A DNA stretch of 24,345 nt from an uncultured Massilia sp. (GTDB lineage: Bacteria; Pseudomonadota; Gammaproteobacteria; Burkholderiales; Burkholderiaceae). Position 1 is the stretch's first letter. Every line of letters begins with the position of its first letter. The notes under the pieces were generated by a model. The model worked only from the letters and a program-made list of their open reading frames with translations, was not told where the DNA came from and made no database searches. Of the stretch, positions 14,168 to 21,704 are shown in pieces. Location of the stretch: the NCBI GenBank assembly GCA_946886065.1, contig CAMPHU010000052.1, forward strand, positions 1-24,345, read 5' to 3'. The translations under genes and the position numbers were made by a program.

Positions 14168-15739
14168 TTACTCTTTGGTCAACGCGCCGTCGCGGCGGCG
14201 CCAGGTGCCCAGCGGGTTACCGTCGCGCAGGACTTCCGGCAGCAGCTCGGCCGGCATGTTCTGGTAGCACACCGGACGCAGGAAGCGGCCGATCGCACCG
14301 GTGCCCACCGAGGTGCTGCGGCCGTCGGCCGTCGACGGGAACGGGCCGCCATGCACCATGGCGGTCGAGACTTCCACGCCGGTCGGGTAGCCGTTGGCCA
14401 GGATGCGGCCGACCTTGCGCTCCAGGACCGGCAGCAGCGCCTTGGCCGCGGCGTAATCTTCCGCATCGATCTGCAGGGTCGCGGTCAGCTGGCCTTCCAG
14501 CACTTCCGCCACCTCGCGCAGCTGGTCCGCGTCCTGGCAGACCACCAGCACGGAAGCCGGTCCGAACACTTCCTCGTGCAGTTCGTGGCGCTTCAGGAAC
14601 TCTTCCGCGCTCACGCGGAACAGCGCCGCGGCGCCCTTGCCTTCCTCGTGCTCCAGGCGCGCCAGCGTGGTGACGGCCGCGTTCCCGGCCAGCGCATCGA
14701 CACCCTTGCGGTAGCTGTCGGCGATATTCTGGTTCAGCATGACGGCGGCCTGGGTCGCGTGCAGCGCGTCGGTCGCGGCCTTGCAGAAGGTCGACAGGCC
14801 GGGGCCGTCCACCGCCAGCACCAGGCCGGGATTGGTGCAGAACTGGCCGACGCCCAGGGTCAGCGAGGCCGCGAAGTTCTTGCCGATCTCCTCGGCGCGG
14901 CTTTCCAGCGCGTGCGGCATCAGGAACACCGGGTTAATGCTGCTCATCTCCGCATACACCGGGATCGGCTGCTTGCGCGCCGCGGCGACGGCCATCAGCG
15001 CAGTGCCGCCGGAGCGCGAGCCGGTGAAGCCCACCGCCTGGATGGCCGGATGGCCGACCAGCGCCTGGCCGATGCCGTTGCCGGTGCCGGTCAGCAGCGC
15101 GAATACGCCCGCCGGCAGTTCGCACAGCTGGACCGCCTTGGCGACGGCGCGCGCCACCAGTTCCGAGGTGCCCGGGTGGGCCGAGTGGGCTTTCAGGACC
15201 ACCGGGCAGCCGGCCGCGAATGCCGAGGCAGTGTCGCCGCCGGCGACCGAGAACGCGAGCGGGAAGTTGGAAGCCGCGAACACCGCGACCGGTCCCAGGC
15301 CGATCATGCGCATGCGCAGGTCCGGGCGCGGCGGGGCGCGTTCCGGCAGCGGGGTGTCCAGGCGCGCGTCGGCCCAGGAGCCTTCGCGCAGCAGGCTGGC
15401 GAACATGCGCAGCTGGTTCACGGTGCGCATGCGCTCCCCTTCCAGGCGCACGCGCGGCAGGCCGGATTCCGCCATCGCGCGTTCGATCAGTTCGTCGCCG
15501 ATGGCCAGGATCTGCTCGGCCACGGTGTCGAGGAACCGGGCGCGCTCCTGGTCGGAGGTGGCGCGGAAGCTGTCGAAGGCTTCGCCCGCCAGGCGGCAGG
15601 CACGGTCGATCTGGTCTGGCGTGACCATGTGGAAGCTCGGCTCCAGGTAGTCGCGGCGGGCCGGGTCCCAGGCCTTGAACGAACCCGCGGCGCCGCGTTC
15701 CTGCACGCCGCCGATGATGGCTTCTCCGGTGATGCTCAT
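14168..15739 (-). CDS. 2-oxoglutarate semialdehyde dehydrogenase (NAD(P)+), ALDH superfamily
   Basis: 523 residues from the ATG at 15739, coupled by ATGA to the preceding stop. The frame is open far upstream, but that is a shadow of the FAH gene. Typical ALDH features: ASNFP (156-160), Lys183 in VVLKAHSAHPG, GFTGSRSGG (237-245), Glu264 in VYAEMSSINP and the nucleophile Cys301 in GVGQFCTNPG. The GQFCTNPG and C-terminal NGYPTGVEV...HGGPFPST blocks are those of the type III 2-ketoglutarate semialdehyde dehydrogenases. It is the last step of the non-phosphorylative L-arabinose pathway and yields 2-oxoglutarate for the TCA cycle. The function fits both family and neighbours. Confidence 0.92.
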   Translation of the reverse strand: MSITGEAIIGGVQERGAAGSFKAWDPARRDYLEPSFHMVTPDQIDRACRLAGEAFDSFRATSDQERARFLDTVAEQILAIGDELIERAMAESGLPRVRLEGERMRTVNQLRMFASLLREGSWADARLDTPLPERAPPRPDLRMRMIGLGPVAVFAASNFPLAFSVAGGDTASAFAAGCPVVLKAHSAHPGTSELVARAVAKAVQLCELPAGVFALLTGTGNGIGQALVGHPAIQAVGFTGSRSGGTALMAVAAARKQPIPVYAEMSSINPVFLMPHALESRAEEIGKNFAASLTLGVGQFCTNPGLVLAVDGPGLSTFCKAATDALHATQAAVMLNQNIADSYRKGVDALAGNAAVTTLARLEHEEGKGAAALFRVSAEEFLKRHELHEEVFGPASVLVVCQDADQLREVAEVLEGQLTATLQIDAEDYAAAKALLPVLERKVGRILANGYPTGVEVSTAMVHGGPFPSTADGRSTSVGTGAIGRFLRPVCYQNMPAELLPEVLRDGNPLGTWRRRDGALTKE

Positions 15740-16728
15740 AAGGTCTTCACTTTCGCAAATGGGGTGGCATGGACGGCCAGCTTGTTGCGCAGGGCCGGGC
15801 CGAAGGCCGGGGACTCGACTTCGAAGGTCTCGCCGGCTTCGACGACGATGTTGTCGGCCACGCTCAGGGTGGCGGTGCCGAAGAAGTGGATGTGCACGTC
15901 GCCGGCGCGGTTGAACAGGCCGTACTTGAAGTGGTGGTATTCCAGGTTCCCGATGGTGTGCGACATGTTCTGCTCGCCGCTCACGAAGGCCTTCTGCCAG
16001 CGCAGCTTGCCTTCCTTGTCCAGGATGCGCGAGACGCCTTCCACGTGGGCGGGCAGCTCGCCGACCAGCAGCGCCGGGCCGAGGCCGCAGTTGCGCAGCT
16101 TCGAGTGGGCGAGGTACAGGTAGTTCTGGCGTTCGGTGACGTGGTCGGAGAACTCGTTGCCGATCGCAAAACCCAGGCGGTAAGGCTGGCCGTCGTCGCC
16201 GATCAGGTACAGGCCGGCGATTTCCGGCTCTTCGCCGCCGTCGAGCGCGAAGTCCGGCATCTCCAGGTCCTGGCCGGTGGCGCGCACGATCGAGCCGTCG
16301 CCCTTGTAGAACCATTCCGGCTGCACGCCCGCGCTGCCCGCCGCCGGCTTGCCGCCTTCGACGCCCATGCGGAACATCTTCATCGAGTCGCTCAGGGTCT
16401 CGACGTCGCCGCCGATCTTCTTGTGCATGGCGTCGCGGGTGTCCGCGCTGCCCAGGTGGGTCAGGCCGGTGCCGGTGACGTAGCAGTGGGCGGAATCGGG
16501 ATGGTCGAGCGGCGGCAGGATGCGGCCGGCCCTGGCCACGTCCTCGTAGTTGAAGGTCTCAGGACCGGCCGAGCTGTCGGCCAGTTGCGCCAGGCCCGCG
16601 CGGGTGGCGATGGCGGCGCGCGCCAGGTCGAGCGTGGTGGCGTAGCCGTTGATGACGCGGATGATGTTGTCGTGGAGGATGCCGATGCGGCGCTCCTGCG
16701 AATCGGTCAGAAATTGTACGAGCAGCAT
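15736..16728 (-). CDS. araD1: AraD1/GguC-family FAH-fold protein, probable 2-keto-3-deoxy-L-arabonate dehydratase
   Basis: 330 residues. AAGGAG lies eight bases before the ATG at 16728. The C-terminal half has the fumarylacetoacetase-like fold with candidate metal ligands in GFAIGNEFSDH and the block ERQNYLYLAHSKLRNCGLGP. The N-terminal half is specific to the GguC/AraD1 group found beside sugar uptake genes. Between the L-arabonate dehydratase and the semialdehyde dehydrogenase the missing reaction is dehydration of L-2-keto-3-deoxyarabonate to 2-oxoglutarate semialdehyde. In Azospirillum a DapA-like AraD does this, and no such gene is in the window. FAH-fold relatives such as Caulobacter XylX do the equivalent step on the D-isomer. 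Assignment is strong by context, but the chemistry is not proven by motif. Confidence 0.85.
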   Translation of the reverse strand: MLLVQFLTDSQERRIGILHDNIIRVINGYATTLDLARAAIATRAGLAQLADSSAGPETFNYEDVARAGRILPPLDHPDSAHCYVTGTGLTHLGSADTRDAMHKKIGGDVETLSDSMKMFRMGVEGGKPAAGSAGVQPEWFYKGDGSIVRATGQDLEMPDFALDGGEEPEIAGLYLIGDDGQPYRLGFAIGNEFSDHVTERQNYLYLAHSKLRNCGLGPALLVGELPAHVEGVSRILDKEGKLRWQKAFVSGEQNMSHTIGNLEYHHFKYGLFNRAGDVHIHFFGTATLSVADNIVVEAGETFEVESPAFGPALRNKLAVHATPFAKVKTL

Positions 16729-16768
16729 GGCCCGGTCTCCTTGTGGTGTTTGAAGTCGGGATGTGCCT

Positions 16769-16803
16769 CGAACGCGCGGCCGGGAAGTCCGGCGGCGCGT
16801 TCG
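16769..16803 (-). other. Strong intercistronic hairpin between dehydratase and araD1
   Basis: Outer 9-bp arms (16769-16777 and 16795-16803), one G/G mismatch, then a 5-bp inner stem (16779-16783 with 16789-16793) and a five-base loop. There is no U-tract, so it is probably not a terminator. An mRNA processing or 3'-stabilising element that sets different levels of the dehydratase and the downstream enzymes is possible. Confidence 0.55.
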
Positions 16804-16815
16804 GCTCCCGCTGGA

Positions 16816-18558
16816 TCAGTGAGAATGCTTGGGTACGGCCGAACCGCGGCTGCCCACGAGGAAGTCGAAGTCGCAGCCTTCGTCCGCCTGCAGCACGTGG
16901 TCGAGGTAGAGGCGCTGGTAGCCGCTGTGCTGGACCGGCTTGTTCTTCTCGGCGCGGTCGGCCAGGCGGACCTTGATCTCTTCGTCCGACAGCTCGACGT
17001 TCAGCGAACCGCTGTAGCAGTCCAGCTGGATCATGTCGCCGTCCTGCACGATGCCCAGCGGGCCGCCGGCCATGGCTTCCGGCGCCACGTGCAGCACCAC
17101 GGTGCCGTAGGCGGTGCCGCTCATGCGGGCATCCGAGATGCGCACCATGTCGGTGACGCCCTTGGCCAGCAGCTTGGGCGGCAGGCCCATGTTGCCCACT
17201 TCGGCCATGCCCGGGTAGCCCTTCGGGCCGCAGTTCTTCATCAGCAGGACCGAGTTCTCGTCCACGTCCAGGTCCGGATCATTGATGCGCTGCTTGTAGT
17301 GGTCGAAGTCCTCGAACACGACGGCCTTGCCGCGGTGCTTCATCAGGTGTGGCGATGCGGCCGAGGGCTTGAGCACGGCGCCGCGCGGCGCCAGGTTGCC
17401 GCGCAGGATGCAGATGCCGCCGTCGGCGATCAGCGGGTTGTCCAGCTTGCGGATCACTTCGTCGTTGTAGATCGGCGCGTCCTGGCAGTTCTCCCACAGG
17501 GTCTTGCCGTTGACGGTCAGCGCGTCCTTGTGCGGAATCAGGCCGCCCTCGCCCATGCGGCGGATCACGGCCGGCAGGCCGCCGGCGTAGTAGAACTCTT
17601 CCATCAGGAAGCGGCCCGAGGGCAGCAGGTCGACCACGGTCGGGGTGCCCTTGCCGATGGTGGTCCAGTCTTCCAGCTCGAGCGGCACGCCGACGCGGCC
17701 GGCGATGGCCTTCAGGTGGATCACGGCATTGGTCGAACCACCGATGGCGGCGTTCATGCGGATCGCGTTCTCGAAGTTCTCGCGCTTGAGGATCTTGGAG
17801 AGCTTCAGGTCCTCGTGCACCATCTCGACGATGCGGATGCCGGACATGTGGGCCAGCACGTAGCGGCGCGCGTCCACCGCCGGAATCGCGGCATTGTGCG
17901 GCAGCGAGGTGCCCAGCGACTCGGCCATGCAGGCCATGGTCGATGCGGTGCCCATGGTGTTGCAGGTGCCGGCCGAGCGCGAGTGGCCGGCTTCGGCAGA
18001 CAGGAATTCGTGCATCGTGATCTGGCCCGCCTTGGCCTGCTCGTGCAGCTGCCAGACGGCGGTGCCGGAACCGATGTCCTTGCCGTTCAGCTTACCGTTG
18101 AGCATGGGGCCGCCGGTGACGACGATGGTCGGCAGGTCGACGCTGGCCGCGCCCATCAGCAGGGCCGGGGTGGTCTTGTCGCAGCCCACCAGCAGGACCA
18201 CGGCGTCCATCGGATTGCCGCGGATCGATTCTTCGACGTCCATCGCGGCCAGGTTACGGGTCAGCATGGCGGTCGGGCGCAGGTTCGATTCGCCGTTCGA
18301 AAAGACCGGGAATTCGACCGGGAAGCCGCCGGCCTCCAGGATGCCGCGCTTGACGTGCTCGGCGAGCTTGCGGAAGTGGGCGTTGCAGGGGGTGAGTTCG
18401 GACCAGGTGTTGCAGATGCCGATGATCGGCTTGCCCTGGAATTCATGGTCGGGAATGCCCTGGTTCTTCATCCAGCTCCGGTACATGAAGCCGTTCTTGT
18501 CCTGGGTTCCAAACCACGCGGCGGAACGCAGTGCGGTTTTCTTCTTTTGCTCGGACAT
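16816..18558 (-). CDS. L-arabonate dehydratase, IlvD/Edd family [2Fe-2S]
   Basis: 580 residues from the ATG at 18558 (GAGGAGAAAACGA upstream). The frame extends upstream but begins inside the promoter, so that start is rejected. Three Cys expected to bind the iron-sulfur cluster are Cys58 (TPCNAHF), Cys126 (VGCDKTT) and Cys199 (GTCNTMG), and Ser480 in DARMSGTAYGT is the likely base. These positions agree within a residue or two with my memory of the Rhizobium L-arabinonate dehydratase. The HSRSAGTCNTMGTAST block is a sugar-acid dehydratase form rather than IlvD of valine synthesis. It converts L-arabonate to L-2-keto-3-deoxyarabonate. This is the AraC enzyme of the Azospirillum scheme, not the regulator of that name. 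It heads its operon and has its own promoter with a LysR-type palindrome. Confidence 0.93.
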   Translation of the reverse strand: MSEQKKKTALRSAAWFGTQDKNGFMYRSWMKNQGIPDHEFQGKPIIGICNTWSELTPCNAHFRKLAEHVKRGILEAGGFPVEFPVFSNGESNLRPTAMLTRNLAAMDVEESIRGNPMDAVVLLVGCDKTTPALLMGAASVDLPTIVVTGGPMLNGKLNGKDIGSGTAVWQLHEQAKAGQITMHEFLSAEAGHSRSAGTCNTMGTASTMACMAESLGTSLPHNAAIPAVDARRYVLAHMSGIRIVEMVHEDLKLSKILKRENFENAIRMNAAIGGSTNAVIHLKAIAGRVGVPLELEDWTTIGKGTPTVVDLLPSGRFLMEEFYYAGGLPAVIRRMGEGGLIPHKDALTVNGKTLWENCQDAPIYNDEVIRKLDNPLIADGGICILRGNLAPRGAVLKPSAASPHLMKHRGKAVVFEDFDHYKQRINDPDLDVDENSVLLMKNCGPKGYPGMAEVGNMGLPPKLLAKGVTDMVRISDARMSGTAYGTVVLHVAPEAMAGGPLGIVQDGDMIQLDCYSGSLNVELSDEEIKVRLADRAEKNKPVQHSGYQRLYLDHVLQADEGCDFDFLVGSRGSAVPKHSH

Positions 18559-18626
18559 TCGTTTTCTCCTCGTTATTCTTCGGCCCGGGGCAGCTAGTGC
18601 TGGTGTCTCCCGATCAGCGATGAGGA

Positions 18627-18656
18627 AGTCTAAAATGCGAGCAGATAACTTTCCAA
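18627..18656 (-). promoter_or_regulatory. Sigma70-like promoter of the dehydratase operon
   Basis: On the minus strand, -35 TTGGAA (18651-18656) and -10 TAGACT (18627-18632) are 18 bp apart, the same as before the ABC operon. The start point would be near 18620, giving a leader of about 60 nt. Both boxes are imperfect, which fits activator-dependence. Confidence 0.55.
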
Positions 18657-18658
18657 TC
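18644..18658 (-). promoter_or_regulatory. Second conserved block over the -35 (candidate LysR activation subsite), dehydratase operon
   Basis: Fifteen bases, GATA-N8-ATC on the plus strand, matching the block at 6215-6229 at 12 of 15 positions and lying at the same distance from the palindrome. Confidence 0.45.
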
Positions 18659-18675
18659 AATTTTTCGGCTGCATT

Positions 18676-18693
18676 GATACCTATTTTGATATC
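18676..18693 (-). promoter_or_regulatory. LysR-type operator palindrome upstream of the dehydratase operon
   Basis: On the plus strand it reads GATAC-N8-ATATC, nine of ten half-site bases shared with the copy at 6247-6264. It lies 19 bp upstream of the -35, exactly as there. It falls between the lactonase stop and the dehydratase start, so the dehydratase operon can be switched on separately from the upstream genes. Confidence 0.65.
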
Positions 18694-18711
18694 GATGCAG
18701 CCTTCGGGCTC

Positions 18712-19599
18712 CTAGCGGTGGAGGAAGCGGTTTTCCGGCAAGCCGCGCACGTCCAGCGACTGGCTGAACAGGGCGCCGGAGAGCGGCGCGCCGGCGCGGT
18801 CGTTCGCCGTCATGCCCAGGTGGGCCGAGGTGACATACAGGGTGGAGAGGTCCGGGCCGCCGAAGGCCGGGCAGCTCGGCTGCGGCGCGGCCAGCTCCAG
18901 CGTGCGGTCCAGGCGGCCGTCCGGCGCGAAGCGCATCACCTTCCCCGCGCCCCAGCGCGTGGTCCACAGGTAGCCATCGGCGTCGATGCAGGAGCCGTCC
19001 GGCTCTCCGGGCGCGGCGTCGGCCGGAACGAAGACATGCGTCGCCCCGACCTCCCCGCTGCACGGGTTGTAGTCGGCGAAGCGGATCTCGCGCGTGGCCG
19101 AATCGGCGAAATACATGCGGCGCCCGTCGGGGCTGAAGCAGATCGAATTCGCGATCGCGGCCTTCCCCACCGGCAGGCGTTCGAGCGTGAGGTCGAGGTT
19201 CAGGCGGTAGAAGCCGCCCAGGGCCAGCTTGGGGTGCTCATCCTGGTTGAACATGCCGAACACGAAACGGCCTTGCCGGTCGCAGCGGCCGTCGTTCAGG
19301 CGCGTGGACGGAATATCGGCCTCCACCTCGCAGATGCGGGTCACCTTGCCGGTCGAGAAGCTGAAGAAGGCCAGGCCCGAGGCCAGCCCCAGCAGCAGGC
19401 GGTCGTCGCTGCCGGTCAGGGCGAAGGAGCACAGGCGCTCCGGCATCTTCCAGCTCGTGGTGCGGCCGGTGGACGGCGAATGCGACCACAGGGTGGCGGC
19501 CGGGATGTCGGTCCACAGCAGGCGCTTCGTACGCTCGCACCACAGCACGCATTCGCCCAGCTCGTGTTCCGCCTCGATGAAGGCCTGCATTGCGCTCAT
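18712..19599 (-). CDS. SMP-30/gluconolactonase-family L-arabinolactonase
   Basis: 295 residues. The ATG at 19599 overlaps the epimerase stop (ATGA). A second ATG three codons on is possible, because the GGAG is only two bases from the first. It is a six-bladed propeller of the SMP-30 family with the metal ligands Glu16 (LGECVLW), Asn151 (IANSICFSPDG) and Asp201 (EPDGSCIDADG), and the substrate-side Asn102-Asp103 (TRLNDGRCD). It hydrolyses L-arabinono-lactone to L-arabonate, linking the SDR dehydrogenase to the IlvD dehydratase. No signal peptide is present, so it is cytoplasmic. Relatives act on several sugar lactones; arabinose is inferred from the locus. Confidence 0.9.
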   Translation of the reverse strand: MSAMQAFIEAEHELGECVLWCERTKRLLWTDIPAATLWSHSPSTGRTTSWKMPERLCSFALTGSDDRLLLGLASGLAFFSFSTGKVTRICEVEADIPSTRLNDGRCDRQGRFVFGMFNQDEHPKLALGGFYRLNLDLTLERLPVGKAAIANSICFSPDGRRMYFADSATREIRFADYNPCSGEVGATHVFVPADAAPGEPDGSCIDADGYLWTTRWGAGKVMRFAPDGRLDRTLELAAPQPSCPAFGGPDLSTLYVTSAHLGMTANDRAGAPLSGALFSQSLDVRGLPENRFLHR

Positions 19600-20645
19600 G
19601 GCTCCACCGAGAAGCGGAAGCGCGATTCCGTCTCGTACACCTGGCCCGGACGCAGGATCACGTTCGGGAACTGCGGATTGTTGGGCGAATCGGGGAAGTG
19701 CTGCGGTTCCAGGCAGAAGCCCGTGCGGTGCTCGTAGCTGTGGCCCTTGCCCTTCAGCGAGCCGTCCAGGAAGTTCCCGCTGTAGAACTGCACGCCCGGT
19801 TCCTCGGTCCACAGCTCCAGCACCCGGCCCGACACCGGCTCGACCACGCGCGCGGCCCGCGTCATCGCCTTGCCGTTCGGCTTGTTGAGCACGAAGTTGT
19901 GGTCGTAGCCCAGGCCGTGGCGCAGCTGCTTGTCCGGCTGGCCGATGCGCTCGCCGATCGGGCGCGGCATGCGGAAGTCGAAAGGCGTACCCGTCACCGG
20001 GGTCAGCTCGCCGGTCGGGATCGATTCGGCGTCGATGGCCACGAAGGCGTCGGCGTCGATCACCAGCTCGTGGCCGAGGATATCGCCCTCGCCGGCGAGG
20101 TTGAAGTAGCTGTGCTGGGTAAGGTTGACCGGCGTCGGCGCATCCGTCATGGCGTGGAAGCGCACCACCAGCTCGTTGTCGTCGTTGAGCCGGTAGACCA
20201 CGGTGGCGTCCAGGTTGCCCGGATAGCCCTCTTCGCCGTCCACGCTTCGGTAGCTCAGGCGCAGGCTGTCGCCCTCGGCCACGGCGTCCCACTTGACCAT
20301 GTGGAAGCCCTTCGGACCGCCATGCAGGTGGTTGTTGCCGTTATTGGTGGGCAGCCGGACCTCGCGGCCGTCCAGCATGAAGCGGCCCTTGGCGATGCGG
20401 TTGCCGTAGCGGCCGATCAGGGCGCCGAAGTACGGGCTGTCGCCGCGGTAGGGTTCGAGCGTGTCGAAGCCCAGCACCACGTCCGCCATCTTGCCGTCGC
20501 GGTCCGGCGCGTGCAGCTCGGTGATGATGCCGCCGAAGTCGATGATCTTCGCCACCATGCCGCTGGCATTGGCGAGCGTGAACTGGGTGATGGGCGTGCC
20601 GTCGGGCAGCTGGCCGAACGGCGCTTGCGTAATACCGGTTTGCAC
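19596..20645 (-). CDS. galM: Aldose 1-epimerase (mutarotase)
   Basis: 349 residues from a GTG at 20645, with AAGGA nine bases upstream. It begins 12 bp after the GH43 stop. Galactose-mutarotase fold with the catalytic His in NNGNNHLHGG (about residue 105-107), the His in NLTQHSYFNLAGEGD (about 177) and the catalytic Glu in TGFCLEPQHFPDSPN (about 315). It interconverts the alpha and beta anomers of the sugar released by retaining or inverting glycosidases, so the dehydrogenase receives its preferred anomer. It is translationally coupled to the lactonase. No export signal is visible, in keeping with a cytoplasmic role. Confidence 0.93.
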   Translation of the reverse strand: MQTGITQAPFGQLPDGTPITQFTLANASGMVAKIIDFGGIITELHAPDRDGKMADVVLGFDTLEPYRGDSPYFGALIGRYGNRIAKGRFMLDGREVRLPTNNGNNHLHGGPKGFHMVKWDAVAEGDSLRLSYRSVDGEEGYPGNLDATVVYRLNDDNELVVRFHAMTDAPTPVNLTQHSYFNLAGEGDILGHELVIDADAFVAIDAESIPTGELTPVTGTPFDFRMPRPIGERIGQPDKQLRHGLGYDHNFVLNKPNGKAMTRAARVVEPVSGRVLELWTEEPGVQFYSGNFLDGSLKGKGHSYEHRTGFCLEPQHFPDSPNNPQFPNVILRPGQVYETESRFRFSVEP

Positions 20646-20657
20646 GTGTTCTTGTCC

Positions 20658-21608
20658 TTAGTAGGTGGAAGGCCGGCCGAAGACCGGCATGCCCTTGTCG
20701 TCCCAGCGCAGCGGTTTCACGAAGGTATGGCGGTCCGGATTCCACAGCGGATCGCCGACGATCTCGGTATAGGTGCGCGCATGGTAGACCAGCATGACGG
20801 TGTCGTTGTCTTCGGCATAGGTGAAGCTGTTGTGGCCCGGGCCGTAGATGCCATGATCGTAGCAGGTTCGCAAAACCGGCTCGCGCGATTTGGTCCACGA
20901 GGCGGGGTCGAGCAGGTTGGCGTCCTCGTCGGCCCACAGCAGGCCCATCGCGTAGTTGTGGTCGGTGGCGCTGGCCGAGTAGCTGATGAAGATCTTGCCG
21001 TTGCGGCGGATGACGGACGGGCCCTCGTTGACCCAGAAGCCGATGGTTTCCCAGTCATATTCCGGCTTGCTCAGAAGAATTGGCTTGCCCTCGATCTGCC
21101 ACGGGGTCTTCATCGGGGCGATGTAGAGGTTGGAGTTGCCTTCGATTTCGACATCCTTCTGCGCCCACAGGTAGTAGAGCTGGCCCTTGTGGGTGAAGGT
21201 GGTGGCGTCCAGGCAGAAGCTGTCGATGCCCGTGTCGACCTGGCCCATGAATTCCCATTCGCCTTCCAGGGGGTTGGCGCTGGTATTGCGGATCGCGTAC
21301 ATGCGGTGCTGGAAGAGCTTGTGCTTGATCTCGCGGCTCGGGGCGGCGGCGAAGTAGACGTACCAGGCGCCCTGGTTGAAGTGGATTTCCGGGGCCCAGA
21401 CCAGTTCGGAATACGGGCCGGTGTCGGGCTTGGTCCAGGCGGTGACGGTGGGCGCCGTGGCCAGGCCTTCGATGGTGGTCGCGCGGCGCAGTTCGATCTG
21501 GTCGTACAGGGGGACCGAGGCGGTGAAGTAGTAGTAGCCGTCGGTATGCTTGTAGATGTAAGGGTCGGCGCGTTGTTCGATCAGGGGTTTGAGGATGGTT
21601 TCTTGCAT
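20658..21608 (-). CDS. Cytoplasmic GH43 exo-alpha-L-arabinofuranosidase-like hydrolase
   Basis: 316 residues from the ATG at 21608. A longer frame starting at 21683 runs through the REP-like repeat and is rejected. A modest AGAGA lies upstream. GH43 propeller: Asp15 in RADPYIY (base), WAPEIHFNQGAWYVYFAA (about 71-88), Asp134 in SFCLDATTF (pKa modulator) and Glu195 in VNEGPSVI (acid). There is no signal peptide, unlike the two other GH43 proteins here, so it should act on imported arabino-oligosaccharides. The neighbouring GPH symporter is the natural supplier. The sequence style is close to arabinofuranosidase subfamilies (GH43_26-like, a recollection). Xylosidase activity remains possible. 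Confidence 0.88.
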   Translation of the reverse strand: MQETILKPLIEQRADPYIYKHTDGYYYFTASVPLYDQIELRRATTIEGLATAPTVTAWTKPDTGPYSELVWAPEIHFNQGAWYVYFAAAPSREIKHKLFQHRMYAIRNTSANPLEGEWEFMGQVDTGIDSFCLDATTFTHKGQLYYLWAQKDVEIEGNSNLYIAPMKTPWQIEGKPILLSKPEYDWETIGFWVNEGPSVIRRNGKIFISYSASATDHNYAMGLLWADEDANLLDPASWTKSREPVLRTCYDHGIYGPGHNSFTYAEDNDTVMLVYHARTYTEIVGDPLWNPDRHTFVKPLRWDDKGMPVFGRPSTY

Positions 21609-21640
21609 GGTCGGTCTCTGTTCTTCGGTGTGCTGGTGTA

Positions 21641-21681
21641 GCACGCAAACTTGGGTCCCCGCCTGCGCGGGGATGACGTGC
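21641..21681. repeat. REP-like palindrome between symporter and GH43 genes
   Basis: CCCCGC-CTGC-GCGGGG hairpin (21657-21672) inside wider arms GCACG (21641-21645) and CGTGC (21677-21681), with the ACTTGGG edge at 21649-21655. This GTCCCCGCCTGCGCGGGGATGACG type is a common proteobacterial REP form. It lies in the 96-bp gap after the symporter stop. Confidence 0.7.
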
Positions 21682-21704
21682 ATAAGCTAACGGGAAAAGT
21701 GGCG

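Noticed and set aside
15740..16315. N-terminal extension of the aldehyde dehydrogenase
   Set aside because: It is the araD1 gene in a wrong frame. The ATGA overlap at 15736-15739 and a normal ALDH length support the shorter form.
15769..18597. 942-codon open frame on the plus strand antisense to araD1 and the dehydratase
   Set aside because: Composition is Val/Ala/Gly/Arg/His-rich without any family motif, and it lies opposite two clearly coding genes. Long antisense frames are expected in GC-rich DNA.
18559..18660. 34-residue extension of the dehydratase
   Set aside because: It would begin upstream of the predicted transcription start, inside the promoter; a strong GAGGAG precedes the ATG at 18558.
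19590..21641. 683-codon plus-strand frame opposite epimerase and GH43
   Set aside because: A shadow frame; it spans several real genes and the gaps between them.
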